From Roseiarcus sp963835885 (GTDB lineage: Bacteria; Pseudomonadota; Alphaproteobacteria; Rhizobiales; Beijerinckiaceae), in assembly GCA_963835885.1 (NCBI GenBank), contig CAWIHF010000039.1:285834-349833 (forward strand): a stretch of DNA of 64,000 nt, in the 5' to 3' direction. Positions 1 to 7,936 of this stretch are shown here, in pieces. Numbering within the stretch: position 1 is the first letter of the stretch; each line of letters begins with the position of its first letter. Below the pieces are notes generated by a model. It was not told the DNA's origin. It made no database searches and saw nothing but the letters and a program-made list of their open reading frames with translations. Both the position numbers and the translations under genes were made by a program.

Positions 1-124
1 CGTAAGTTGGCTTAGCGCCGGTTGTGAAACAAGATTTCGCAGATCTCAAGTCCCAATGCGTCCGGACTCGCGCGGGAAAGTGAGCAAGCAGTTTATGCTG
101 AGTATAAGTGCCTTTTCGTTAAAT
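1..124. other. Left edge, no gene recognised
   Basis: This stretch lies downstream of parB on the minus strand. I see no convincing coding frame, RNA gene or terminator hairpin. Composition is low in GC, like parB itself. Confidence 0.5.
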
Positions 125-1021
125 CTAGGGCAAATCGGACGCTCGCTCGGAGAGCCTTCGACAGAGATCGTCCAATTGCTCAAAACTACTGAAAGAAATG
201 CATATATCGCCTCGGTCGCCAGTATGTCGAATCCTAACTTTTGCCCCAAGAGCTAAGCCTAACCTATTTTGTAAAGCAAGAGTATCGGCATCCATGTATG
301 AGCGGCTACGCTTGCCGCGGAAATTTTTCCTAGCGCTCTCGCCGAGTCGCTCGACGTCGCGGACAGTCAGGTGCTCGGCGACAATGCGATCAGCAATTCC
401 GTCGGGCTCAGCGATGGCAAGCAGCGCGCGCGCGTGACCAGGCGAAATATGACCAGCAGACAGCAATGTCTGTGTATGCGCAGGCAGGTTGAGTAGGCGT
501 AGTGTATTGGCGATGTGGCTGCGACTCTTTCCAACGAGGCGTGCGATATCCGAGTGCGAATAGCCGTAGTCCGCACCTAACTGGGCGTAACCCGCGGCCT
601 CTTCAAGAGCGTCGAGATCGGTGCGCTGTACATTTTCGATGATGGCGATTTCGAGCGCCTCACGCTCACCGGCATCGACCACAATGATCGGAATCTCATG
701 TTTCCCCGCGCGTTGCGCCGCGCGCCAACGTCGTTCGCCAGCTATTATTTCGTATGAATCGGCGACACGGGGAATTGCTCGAACCAGAATCGGTTGGATG
801 ACACCACGCTCCCTTATTGATGTTGCGAGTTCATCAAGCTGGGCGTCATCAAATCGTTTTCGAGGATTCCGAGGACTGGGCTTTAGGAACTCAATCGGGG
901 CCTTTCGAACTCCGACGGAATCGGCAGAAAGCTCAGATTCGTCCTTAGTGCTACCTAAGAGGGAGGCAAGACCGCGCCCAAGACGAGGTCGAATTTCCGA
1001 ACGACCGGCTTCTTCTGTCAC
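125..1021 (-). CDS. parB: Chromosome partitioning protein ParB
   Basis: ParB is the CTP-dependent DNA clamp that loads at parS sites and is moved by the ParA ATPase during chromosome segregation. Visible features are a lysine/arginine-rich N-terminus ending in GRGLASLLG, the ParB/Spo0J box (SPRNPRKRF, then IRERGVIQPILVR), the conserved GERRWRAAQ box and a helix-turn-helix around SRSHIANTLRLLNL. I chose the GTG at 1021 because a purine-rich GGGGGAG lies about 9 nt upstream and because it sits just after the parA stop; upstream in-frame sequence would overlap parA. The product is 298 residues, a normal family length. It is probably co-transcribed with rsmG and parA, 23 nt after parA. Confidence 0.93.
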   Translation of the reverse strand: MTEEAGRSEIRPRLGRGLASLLGSTKDESELSADSVGVRKAPIEFLKPSPRNPRKRFDDAQLDELATSIRERGVIQPILVRAIPRVADSYEIIAGERRWRAAQRAGKHEIPIIVVDAGEREALEIAIIENVQRTDLDALEEAAGYAQLGADYGYSHSDIARLVGKSRSHIANTLRLLNLPAHTQTLLSAGHISPGHARALLAIAEPDGIADRIVAEHLTVRDVERLGESARKNFRGKRSRSYMDADTLALQNRLGLALGAKVRIRHTGDRGDICISFSSFEQLDDLCRRLSERASDLP

Positions 1022-1044
1022 GGACTCTTTGCTCCCCCAACGAG

Positions 1045-1908
1045 TTATACAGCGGCAACGGCCTGTGCGGCGCGCCAGCGCCCCTCGCGCTGGATCACTT
1101 CTGAGGCAAGCTTGAGATAAGCTTGGCTTCCGGCACATTTCAGATCATATAGCAAAACAGGCTTTCCGTGTGACGGGGCTTCCGACACACGCACGTTGCG
1201 GGGAATAACGGTGTCGTAAACCTTATCGCCCATGTACGCCCGAACGTCGGCGGCGACCTGACTCGCGAGGCTATTGCGTGGATCGAACATAGTTAGAACA
1301 ATACCATGAATTGTCAGGGTATCATTCAGTGTTTCCCTCACTCGGTCAATGGTCGTCAACAATTGCGACAGCCCTTCAAGCGCGAAAAACTCACATTGCA
1401 ATGGGACAACGACGGCGTCAGCTGCCGCCAGAGCGTTTACTGTCAATAGGTTTAGTGATGGCGGACAGTCGATCAAGACGTACGTAACTCGGTCTAGCCC
1501 ATCCCGCCGGGAAGAAAAGAATCCCTGGAGCGTCTTGCGGAGCTTGTAAGAACGCTCGTGGCTGCCGGAGATCTCAAGCTCAACGCCAAGCAGGTCCATG
1601 GTCGATGGCGCAATAAGCAGACGTGGAACGGCGGTCGGAATCAGGACTTCCTGCAGGGTTCGTTTACCGATTAGCGCATCGTAGCTGGATGCTGCCCGGG
1701 TCCTGCGGTCGATCCCCAGTCCAGTGGAAGCATTGCCCTGGGGATCAAGATCGATGATCACAACGTGCTCTCCAATGGCTGCGAGGGCTGTACCCAAGTT
1801 GATCGCCGTGGTGGTCTTGCCTACCCCCCCCTTTTGGTTCGCCATGACCAGCACCCGGGATTTCGGATCGGGTCCGGTATAGTATTTTGGCCTCTGGTTG
1901 CTGTCCAT
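1045..1908 (-). CDS. parA: Chromosome partitioning ATPase ParA
   Basis: This is the Walker-type ATPase partner of ParB, a Soj/MinD-family protein that binds the nucleoid and drives origin segregation. The deviant Walker A motif QKGGVGKTTT lies near residues 25-34, followed by DLDPQGNASTGLG and the Walker B-like LIDCPPSLN segment. The length of 287 residues is normal for a chromosomal ParA. The N-terminal ATG at 1908 lies inside the 3' end of the rsmG reading frame, so the genes overlap in different frames. The order rsmG-parA-parB is the standard origin-proximal arrangement in alphaproteobacteria. Confidence 0.94.
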   Translation of the reverse strand: MDSNQRPKYYTGPDPKSRVLVMANQKGGVGKTTTAINLGTALAAIGEHVVIIDLDPQGNASTGLGIDRRTRAASSYDALIGKRTLQEVLIPTAVPRLLIAPSTMDLLGVELEISGSHERSYKLRKTLQGFFSSRRDGLDRVTYVLIDCPPSLNLLTVNALAAADAVVVPLQCEFFALEGLSQLLTTIDRVRETLNDTLTIHGIVLTMFDPRNSLASQVAADVRAYMGDKVYDTVIPRNVRVSEAPSHGKPVLLYDLKCAGSQAYLKLASEVIQREGRWRAAQAVAAV

Positions 1909-2563
1909 TTGCGGCGTCTCGATGGATTCGAACTCTCAAGATGGCGGTGGTGGCATCAACGATACTAGCTACAAACTCGACCTCGTATTTTGCGGACAGA
2001 GAAACAGCCTCAAGCTGATTAACAATAGAACGACCACGTGGAAATACGCCTACGGCGCCTCCTAGCAACCAGCTTTTTGCCATATCAAGAGTTGACGACA
2101 AAGGGGCAAAAGCTCGTGCAGTTATGCCATCCACAATTCCTGATATCGAAAGGCTGAGGGACTCAACTCGAGCGTGGTGAACGACGGCCGGTGCGAGAGT
2201 GGCTCGGGCGATGTCACGTAGGAACGCACACTTGCGCTGATCTCTCTCGACGCAATGGACTACTGCGCCCTGTACGTTCGCGAGTTGCATGGCGATCACC
2301 ATACCAGGAAAGCCTCCGCCGGAGCCCATATCGAGCCATCGGATCGCTCCTGGATTGTTTGAAAGTATCTGAGCGCTATCCGCAATGTGGCGAGTCCATA
2401 GGTAAGGAAGGGTCGCTTCAGAGATCAGGTTCGTTTTCTTCCGCCAATGATTTAGTCGGTCGACATAAATATCAAACCGCTCCGCTGTTTCACGTGAAAC
2501 AGGCACAAGCCGCAAAGCGTCTAGGCGGTTTTGTCGATAACTCTCGCCGCTTGTTTTGTTCAT
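1745..2563 (-). CDS. rsmG: 16S rRNA (guanine-N7) methyltransferase RsmG, with C-terminal extension overlapping parA
   Basis: RsmG (GidB) methylates N7 of G527 in 16S rRNA using SAM. The SAM-binding loop appears as WLDMGSGGGFPG, and the N-terminal segment RFDIYVDRLNHWRKKTNLIS is typical. The fold is complete by about residue 215, where homologues usually stop. Here the frame stays open for another roughly 55 residues and overlaps parA by 164 nt. That tail is simply parA read in another frame, so it is either a true overlap or the result of a lost stop codon. The start used is the ATG at 2563; a GTG 15 nt upstream is an alternative. A parS site is embedded in the codons for its VSRETA segment. 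Confidence 0.88.
   Translation of the reverse strand: MNKTSGESYRQNRLDALRLVPVSRETAERFDIYVDRLNHWRKKTNLISEATLPYLWTRHIADSAQILSNNPGAIRWLDMGSGGGFPGMVIAMQLANVQGAVVHCVERDQRKCAFLRDIARATLAPAVVHHARVESLSLSISGIVDGITARAFAPLSSTLDMAKSWLLGGAVGVFPRGRSIVNQLEAVSLSAKYEVEFVASIVDATTAILRVRIHRDAANGQQPEAKILYRTRSEIPGAGHGEPKGGGRQDHHGDQLGYSPRSHWRARCDHRS
2486..2501. promoter_or_regulatory. parS: parS centromere site
   Basis: The sequence TGTTTCACGTGAAACA is a perfect 16-bp palindrome and matches the widely conserved bacterial parS consensus. It lies within the 5' part of rsmG, a location also seen in other bacteria, and is about 1.5 kb from parB, whose product should load on it. Confidence 0.93.
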
Positions 2564-2639
2564 GCCAGAACTTTGCACCTTAAAATGCGCGCGTTGTGCG
2601 AGCGACGACGCGCTCTGATTATCAATAAAACGGCCTGTG

Positions 2640-2991
2640 AAATTGAACTGCCCCCTCGGGCTGAGAGACAGAGATTCCTGACGGTTTCGATTGGGCGGAG
2701 TTCGGCTTCGAACTCGACCGGCGGTTTGTTAGCCGAGCGAGAAAAGCAGTCGGCTTCGACGCATAAGGCATTGCCGTCCAATTCTTGCTCCTGACCTCGG
2801 CCTTTGACCGACGCTCGCTTATGGTGGTTTGCGACCGCCGACGATGGGAACTCACGTCAGTTGGGCGGTCCTGTAAGTAACATAGGGCTTCCGGTGCGGG
2901 AAGAGCGGGTTGTCCTCGCGCATGAGGCCCGGTTTGATCTGCTTGTGATTGACCTTTATACCGTGGGGCCGCAGGAGGTCCCGGCGGAAAG
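2640..2991 (-). mobile_element. IS3-family remnant (copy A), internally deleted
   Basis: On the minus strand, 2991-2860 encodes a piece typical of the N-terminal part of IS3 OrfB transposases (GIKVNHKQIK, LMREDN). Further downstream, about 2730-2690, lies the C-terminal signature KPPVEFEAEL, followed by an end sequence resembling that of copy B near 5.3 kb. The DDE catalytic core between these two parts is missing. The upstream side is cut off exactly where an ISL3 terminal repeat begins at 2992, so the ISL3 element appears to have inserted into, or recombined with, this IS3 copy. The element is not functional. Confidence 0.65.
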
Positions 2992-4243
2992 GCTCCTCGC
3001 TGAATGGATTGGGTAAAGGCCGGATTTTTGGGTTGCTTGGGGAGCGATCGGTTTGGATCGAGTTTATTGTGAGGGGGATGCGAGACACCGATCTTTTCCA
3101 GTTGGCCCTTGGGTTGCAGTCGCCGTGGAGGGTGACGCGTAGCGAGTTTGCGGTCGAGGATGGTCGGCTCGATTTGGATTTTCCGCGCGGGAGCCGGTTC
3201 GCCTGCGCCGCGTGCGGACGTGAGGGCTGCGCGGTGTTGCACGCTCGTGTGCCGCGCGTGACCTGTCCGACGTGCGGGCTGCGCAAGGTCGCCACGCCGT
3301 GGGCTCGGGCGGGCTCCGGGTTCACGTTGTTGTTCGAGGCCTACGTGCTGGCGCTGGCCAAGGCGATGCCGATCGCCAACGCGGCCAAGCGGCTTGGCGA
3401 GCACGACACGCGCTTGTGGCGGATCGTCGAGCATTATGTCTGGCAGGCGGTGGAGAAACTGGACTTGTCTGAGGTGCGGCGCATCGCCGCCGACGAAACC
3501 TCGGCGCGGCGCGGGGCCACGACTACATCAGCCTGTTCGTCGACATGGCGCGGCGCAAAGTCATCTACGTGGCCGACGGCAAGGACGCCGCGACGGTGAA
3601 GGAATTCGCGGATTTCCTCGAGGCGCACGGCGGCAAGCGCGAGGCGGTCACCGCCAGCATCGACATGGGGGCGGCGTTCGAAGCGGGGATCAAGGCGAAC
3701 TTCGAGAACGCCGAGATCACGTTCGACAAATTCCACGTCATCAAACTCGCCAACGAGGCCGTCGACCAGGTGCGACGCGAGGAAGCGCGGAACAACTTCC
3801 AGATCAAGGGCCGGCGCTACATCTTCCTGAAGAACGTCGATCACCTGACGCTGGAGGAAAAGGAAGCGTTGTCAAGATTGGAAGCGCAGAACCTGGACAC
3901 GATCCAGGCAGGCGATGCAGATCCGCATGAACCTGCAACAGCTGTTCGCGATGGACGCCAAGACCGCCCGACGCTTCCTCGACCGCTGGAACGCCTGGGT
4001 TCAGGTCTGCGATCTCGGCCCGATGAAGCGATTGGCCAAGACGATCATGGCCAAGGCCGAGGGGATTCTCAGATCGATCGCCACCGGCCTTTCGAACGGC
4101 GTCCTCGAAGCCATCAACGGCAACGTGCAGGCCGCCAAGCGCAAAGCCAAAGGCTACCGAACCAAGCGAAATCTCAAAGCCGTCGTCTACCTCATCGCCG
4201 GTGATGTCCTGGCCAATTCACCCACTTGAAATAGCGACGAGCC
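2992..4243 (+). mobile_element. ISL3-family insertion sequence
   Basis: The right terminal repeat ends at 4243 (reading outward GGCTCGTCGCTATTTCAAGT and on). The left repeat starting at 2992 matches its first 11 bases except one (GGCTCCTCGCT) and shares GGGT further in. These ends bracket one transposase gene, and the length of about 1.25 kb fits the ISL3 family. The usual 8-bp target duplication is not seen next to the ends, which suggests later rearrangement. A second copy of the right-end sequence lies alone at 7494-7528. Confidence 0.7.
3078..4229 (+). pseudogene. ISL3-family transposase, two frameshifts
   Basis: An N-terminal zinc-finger-like segment (CAACGREGC, CPTCGLRK) and a helix-turn-helix region are followed by the DDE domain. 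The frame breaks near 3515 after DETSARRG and again near 3915 after LDTIQA. Homology continues in the next frame each time (HDYISLFVDMARRK, then MQIRMNLQQLFAMDAK) through to the C-terminal region rich in lysine. The first break fits two extra G in a G run. The second fits a tandem duplication of AGGC (cAGGCAGGCgatg). Together they add 6 nt, so the final frame equals the first. The gene is inactive as it stands. Confidence 0.85.
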
Positions 4244-4258
4244 TAATGGCCAGCGGCT

Positions 4259-4687
4259 CTATTTCCATTGAGGCGTACAGACGACGTATTGATCTGTTAC
4301 TGCTTCGTGATCGCCTTGTTTTTCACGCTGGAAATATAGGTAACATATGCTCAATCCGCCGGTGCGATAGTTTACACGAAAGACGCCGCCCTCTTGTTCA
4401 TGGCGCGTAGCCACGAGACCGTATTCCCCCGGCTCTTGCTTTGTTGACCCGTCCCCACCGCGATAACAGCTGGTAATGCCAAATGCGCCGGGGCCGACGT
4501 CTGTCCGTCCTGGATTATGAGCGAATTGACACGCGATTACAACTCCAGTTATTCGGTCTACACGATACATTAACGACAAATTTATTTGAGGCGCCGCGAG
4601 GAATTCGTATTGCCCGCCGAGACAATACAATGGCGCTGCGCAACCCCACGCCAAACCTGCTCCCGCAAGAACAAACTTCAACTTCAC
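4259..4687 (-). CDS. Small exported protein of unknown function
   Basis: The product has 142 residues and begins with a typical signal peptide (MKLKFVLAGAGLAWGCAAP). The mature part is rich in Cys, Gly and Tyr, with several cysteines that could form disulfides, which suits a periplasmic or secreted protein. The start is a GTG at 4687 preceded at 5-7 nt by a strong GGAGG, which is the main evidence that this is a real gene. I recognise no family. It stands alone between the ISL3 element and an ISAs1 remnant, so it may have arrived with, or survived among, mobile DNA. Confidence 0.6.
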   Translation of the reverse strand: MKLKFVLAGAGLAWGCAAPLYCLGGQYEFLAAPQINLSLMYRVDRITGVVIACQFAHNPGRTDVGPGAFGITSCYRGGDGSTKQEPGEYGLVATRHEQEGGVFRVNYRTGGLSICYLYFQREKQGDHEAVTDQYVVCTPQWK

Positions 4688-5039
4688 TGATACCTCCGCG
4701 ATACCAAGTTAACGGCCAGCGGCCATCGGGTGGACCGGGTTTGACTCTTCAAACGTTAACTCCCGGTTCGCGGTGCTTTGGAGGAACACGCCATGACACT
4801 CGCCCGGATCATATAGGCTGCTGTATGAACTGGACCGGCGGATTCCCAAATGGTTTCCTATCCATTGAGCAAATCTTGTCCGCAAAGGTGGCGAGGCTTT
4901 TGGGGCCGAGGGCGATGGGTAACGCGGTACGGTCGCAGGACCGCCTCCGTTGGGTCGGCGCGGCGTGCCCGCAGAAATGGATTCTACCGGGGTCGCGGCT
5001 GATTCGCGGCGCGGGAGAACGTCTCGGATCGTTTTATCG
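4688..5039. other. No gene recognised
   Basis: This lies between the exported-protein gene and an ISAs1 remnant. Open frames exist on both strands, but none has recognisable motifs or a supporting ribosome site. It is probably further decayed mobile-element DNA. Confidence 0.4.
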
Positions 5040-5223
5040 AATGTTGGGACGGCTTGGACGACCCGCGCACCGGTTGGGGAACGGACCCCACAATCTCGCG
5101 GTTCTGCGCCACATGGCGATGAAACCTCATGCAAGAAGGACGGCGAGGAAGGCTCACTCCGAGGAAGGATCAAGCGAGCCGGCGGGAATGAAGCCTCTCG
5201 CCCGGCTACTGACTCTCTTTTGA
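5040..5223 (+). pseudogene. C-terminal remnant of an ISAs1-family transposase
   Basis: Read across frames, the segment gives GNGPHNLAVLRHMAM, then GEEGSLRGRIKRAG, then ARLLTLF and a stop. This order matches the end of ISAs1 transposases (NGPHNLAVLRHMAL, GSLRGKFKRAGW, final LLxLF). At least two frame changes are needed to follow it, and nothing upstream of about 5040 matches, so only the last sixth of the gene survives. Inactive. Confidence 0.6.
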
Positions 5224-5231
5224 AATGCGAT

Positions 5232-5275
5232 CGCCCTGATCACTCCAGAGACACGCCCTGATCGCTCCAGAGACA
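5232..5275. repeat. Tandem 22-bp direct repeat at IS3 end
   Basis: Two adjacent 22-bp units (5232-5253 and 5254-5275) differ at one base; each contains CCTGATC-R-CTCCAGAGACA. They abut the outer end of IS3 copy B. This may be a duplicated IS terminus left by imprecise transposition. Confidence 0.7.
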
Positions 5276-5595
5276 ATTGTGAACTGCACCCCTCGGCTGA
5301 GACACTGGGATTTGAGTGACAAGGCTTTGCCTGTGTCCTTTCAGACGGTTTCGAGTTGGCGGAGTTCGGCTTCGAACTCAACCGGGGGTTTGTAGCCGAG
5401 CGCCGAATGCACCCGGCCTTGATTATAAACGTTTTCGAGGAAGGCGCCGATATGGATTCGGGCCTCGTCGATCGACGCGTACGTCTTGCCGATTACTTCT
5501 TCCTCCTTCAAAGTCCGCATGAAGCGCTCCGCCTTGGCGTTGTCATATGGGTTGCCGGCGCGGCTCATGCTGATGCGGACGCCTCGCCCCTCGAG
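5276..5595 (-). mobile_element. IS3-family remnant (copy B): 3' end of orfB
   Basis: The minus-strand frame ending at 5341 encodes the last third of an IS3 OrfB transposase: RGVRISMSRAGNPYDNA (the second Asp region of the DDE triad), the E-containing ERFMRTLKEEEV and the terminal GRVHSALGYKPPVEFEAEL. Coding similarity stops near 5595, where unrelated DNA begins, so the 5' two thirds are lost. It has the same orientation as copy A, and the two share their C-terminal 12 residues and end sequence. Confidence 0.8.
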
Positions 5596-5777
5596 CTTTC
5601 ATTCGGGGGGCAGTTGGGGGGCAGTACAATTGACTTTTTTTCTGATTGCATTTGGCTTACCCTCTCAAATATCGTGTTCGCGGCTCGGGAAACTTCACAG
5701 ACGGTTTTTGCCGAGTGGCGGAAGGTAGCGCCGAGGCTGGCAATGTTGGGCGTCCCGTCGCGTCGCGAGCGGTGCAG

Positions 5778-7235
5778 ATGAGGAGCGAGAGTGAAGTTGC
5801 GCCCGGGTCTGCAACCTCGTTTACGGGCGTCCCTCTAGACGCGTCTGGACGCTGGCGGATACCAATAGGGTACCGTGCAATTCCAGTGATGGCGCTGGGT
5901 ATAGACCTCGTGCTGATCGCGGCGACCGCTTTTGGCGCCGAGGCTCTGTATCATGGAGTTCGCGTCGGATTTGAGGACGGGCTTTCGCACACGATGGCTG
6001 CGGCGATGTTTGTCGCAGTGCTCTTCATTGCTGCCATGCAAGTCCAGAAACTCTATAATCCCAGCCGATTAATCGTAATGGACGACCAGACGCGTAGCGT
6101 GCTCAGCGCTTGGTGTGGCGCTTTTTTGATCTTGGCCTCCGGGGTATTCACCTGGGGCGCAAACCAAGACTTATCGCGCGGCGACATTCTGATTTTTTGG
6201 GCGTTGGGGGCTATCGCTCTCATCGCACATAGGGCGTTTTGGCGGATTTCCCTCCCTCGTGCGCTTGAGAGCGGGGCGCTAAAAGGGCGAACGGTCGTGA
6301 CCCTCACCACCGAGGACGCTATCCCACAGAGGTTCGTCGAAAACCTGACGCGTCACGGCTACCGCATTGTGGCCCATTTCCATGTCCCTGCAAGCGAACC
6401 GTCTGCCGACGACATGGTCGAGGACATCATCTCGATGTGCCGGATCTCGGAGATCGAGGAGATCGTTCTTTTTGTTAATCCGGAGCGGATGTCCCACTTG
6501 CGCGCGATTGCGAAGCGATTGCGAGTGCTTCCGTTGCCCGTAACCCTTGTGCCAATCGGCGCTCTTTCGCAGCTATTTCAGCGAGTCCACAACGATATGG
6601 GCGACACTGTTGCAATTGAGTTGCAACGGGCCGCGCTTTCTCCCGCCGAACAGTTCTTAAAGCGGGTCGTCGACGTCATCCTATCTGTATCGGCGCTTGC
6701 GCTCTTGTCGCCTTTGATGCTGGCGGTGGCGATTGCGATCAAGCTCGATTCCGCGGGGCCGGTGCTATTCCGCCAAACTAGGCATGGGTTCAACGGGAGA
6801 CCGTTTGGAATCTATAAGTTTCGCTCGATGACGGTGATGGAGAACGGAGCTTTCGTTCGTCAGGCGCAGAAGCGTGATTCGCGCGTCACGCGAGTGGGAT
6901 ATTGGATCCGGCGGCTGAGCATCGACGAACTTCCCCAGTTGTTTAACGTCGCTCGGGGTGACATGTCCATCGTTGGTCCACGTCCGCACGCCTCCGCTCA
7001 CGACCGATATTTCGCATCCACTATCGAGAAATATGCTTTCCGGCATCACGTTAAGTCCGGCATGACTGGGTGGGCGCAAGTTTGCGGAGCCAGGGGAGAG
7101 ACTGATACTCTCGAAAAGATGCAGCGACGCGTAGAACTCGATTTGTGGTACATCAACAACTGGACTATTTGGCTCGACTTTTCAATTATGGTGAGAACTA
7201 TATTTGTTGTTCTCGCTCGCGAGAATGCGCACTAA
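5778..7235 (+). CDS. Undecaprenyl-phosphate sugar phosphotransferase (exopolysaccharide priming enzyme)
   Basis: The product is 485 residues, of the WcaJ/GumD/PssY-type polyprenyl-phosphate hexose-1-phosphate transferase family, which starts repeat-unit synthesis on undecaprenyl phosphate at the inner membrane. The N-terminal half has several hydrophobic segments and a cytoplasmic nucleotide-binding-like region (GRTVVTLTTEDA). The C-terminal sugar-transferase domain begins at KRVVDVILSV and shows FRQTRHGFNGRPF, YKFRSM, RRLSIDELPQL, VGPRPHA and SGMTGWAQV. The ATG at 5778 was chosen as the first sensible start; its ribosome site is weak. No other polysaccharide genes adjoin it. It is flanked by IS debris on both sides and is less GC-rich than the later genes, so transfer is plausible. 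Confidence 0.88.
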   Translation: MRSESEVAPGSATSFTGVPLDASGRWRIPIGYRAIPVMALGIDLVLIAATAFGAEALYHGVRVGFEDGLSHTMAAAMFVAVLFIAAMQVQKLYNPSRLIVMDDQTRSVLSAWCGAFLILASGVFTWGANQDLSRGDILIFWALGAIALIAHRAFWRISLPRALESGALKGRTVVTLTTEDAIPQRFVENLTRHGYRIVAHFHVPASEPSADDMVEDIISMCRISEIEEIVLFVNPERMSHLRAIAKRLRVLPLPVTLVPIGALSQLFQRVHNDMGDTVAIELQRAALSPAEQFLKRVVDVILSVSALALLSPLMLAVAIAIKLDSAGPVLFRQTRHGFNGRPFGIYKFRSMTVMENGAFVRQAQKRDSRVTRVGYWIRRLSIDELPQLFNVARGDMSIVGPRPHASAHDRYFASTIEKYAFRHHVKSGMTGWAQVCGARGETDTLEKMQRRVELDLWYINNWTIWLDFSIMVRTIFVVLARENAH

Positions 7236-7329
7236 ACTGTGGACGTCGACTGCGCAACTTGGAGGGTCTGTGGCTTCAACGATTGCTTGTTATACCAGGG
7301 CCTCGCCACGGCTAACTCGTGGGGGGATC

Positions 7330-7493
7330 GGCTGAGGAGCTCTCGGACTTTGGCCCGGCGCTCCAATGAGGTGTCATGCGGTGGCGGCGGATGGATCTCA
7401 AGGGACCATCGCGGAGCGGGCCGGCGGTCGACTATCACGCGCGTCATGTCGGCAAGCCTCTCAAGAAGCTCGGTTTTTCCCACATGAGCGCTT
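7330..7493 (+). pseudogene. IS630-type transposase fragment (helix-turn-helix part)
   Basis: The plus strand encodes VMRWRRMDLKG and then, after a frame change, VDYHARHVGKPLKKLGFSH. Both are typical of the DNA-binding N-terminal half of IS630 transposases. It stops exactly where an ISL3 terminal repeat begins at 7494. The DDE catalytic half is absent. Confidence 0.65.
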
Positions 7494-7528
7494 GGCCAAT
7501 TCACCCATTTGAAATAGCGACGAGCCCA
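7494..7528. repeat. Solo ISL3 right terminal repeat
   Basis: The 35 bp repeat the end of the ISL3 element at 4209-4243 with one mismatch (TGGCCAATTCACCCA, then GAAATAGCGACGAGCC). No ISL3 coding sequence adjoins it: IS630 DNA lies to the left and a toxin-gene fragment to the right. It therefore marks a deletion or recombination scar. Confidence 0.85.
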
Positions 7529-7529
7529 G

Positions 7530-7889
7530 CAAAAACGGATCCAGCCGAGCCGGCCATGTCTGCCCTTCCGGGGTTGTCGGCGCAGCTGCATCATGTTCTC
7601 CATAATCGAACACAACCTCGAACAGCCAGTCGCTGCGCTGCGCCAAATCTTCGCGCGGGTTTTGCGGCGTGCGATTGCCGTACCGAATGACCTTGAGGTA
7701 ACGCTGCGCGAATTGCTGGGCGACCAGCCGGTTCCGCTCGGAAGGCGCCGTTCGATCGACGTCGGCGTCATCTTCCTGCTTATACTTGTAGAAGATCGCG
7801 TTGCCCTTGTCGTCGTAGCTTTCGCGCAGACGGTCTCGACAGTCTTCAGCCCGCGCACGATGCGTTCCCGCGTCTTTCTGGACTTGCTC
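7530..7889 (-). pseudogene. Fragment of a Tc/SpvB-type insecticidal toxin gene (TcB-like)
   Basis: The minus strand reads ESYDDKGNAIFYKYKQEDD, then RYLKVIRYGNRTP, then DWLFEVVFDYGEHD and finally WPARLDPF. This order and spacing are characteristic of the SpvB / TcB (TcdB-like) middle region of ABC toxin complexes and related Rhs-type proteins. The frame is open from a TAG at 7892-7890 down to the ISL3 end at 7528, where it is cut within the DPF motif. Only about 100 residues of a protein normally well over 1000 remain. Nothing else of a toxin locus is visible nearby, so this is a relic of a lost locus. Confidence 0.78.
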
Positions 7890-7891
7890 CT

Positions 7892-7936
7892 ATCGATTGG
7901 TCGGTGGCTTGTCTTAATAGAAATCGACCAATCGAT
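7892..7936. repeat. Inverted repeat, 12-bp arms
   Basis: ATCGATTGGTCG (7892-7903) is perfectly complementary to CGACCAATCGAT (7925-7936) across a 21-nt spacer. It sits at the upstream edge of the toxin fragment. It could be an element end, an operator pair or a hairpin; there is no T run to suggest a terminator. Confidence 0.7.

Noticed and set aside
4709..5173. Minus-strand 154-codon open frame
   Set aside because: No motif, no ribosome site and it opposes the ISAs1 remnant; looks like a shadow frame in GC-rich DNA.
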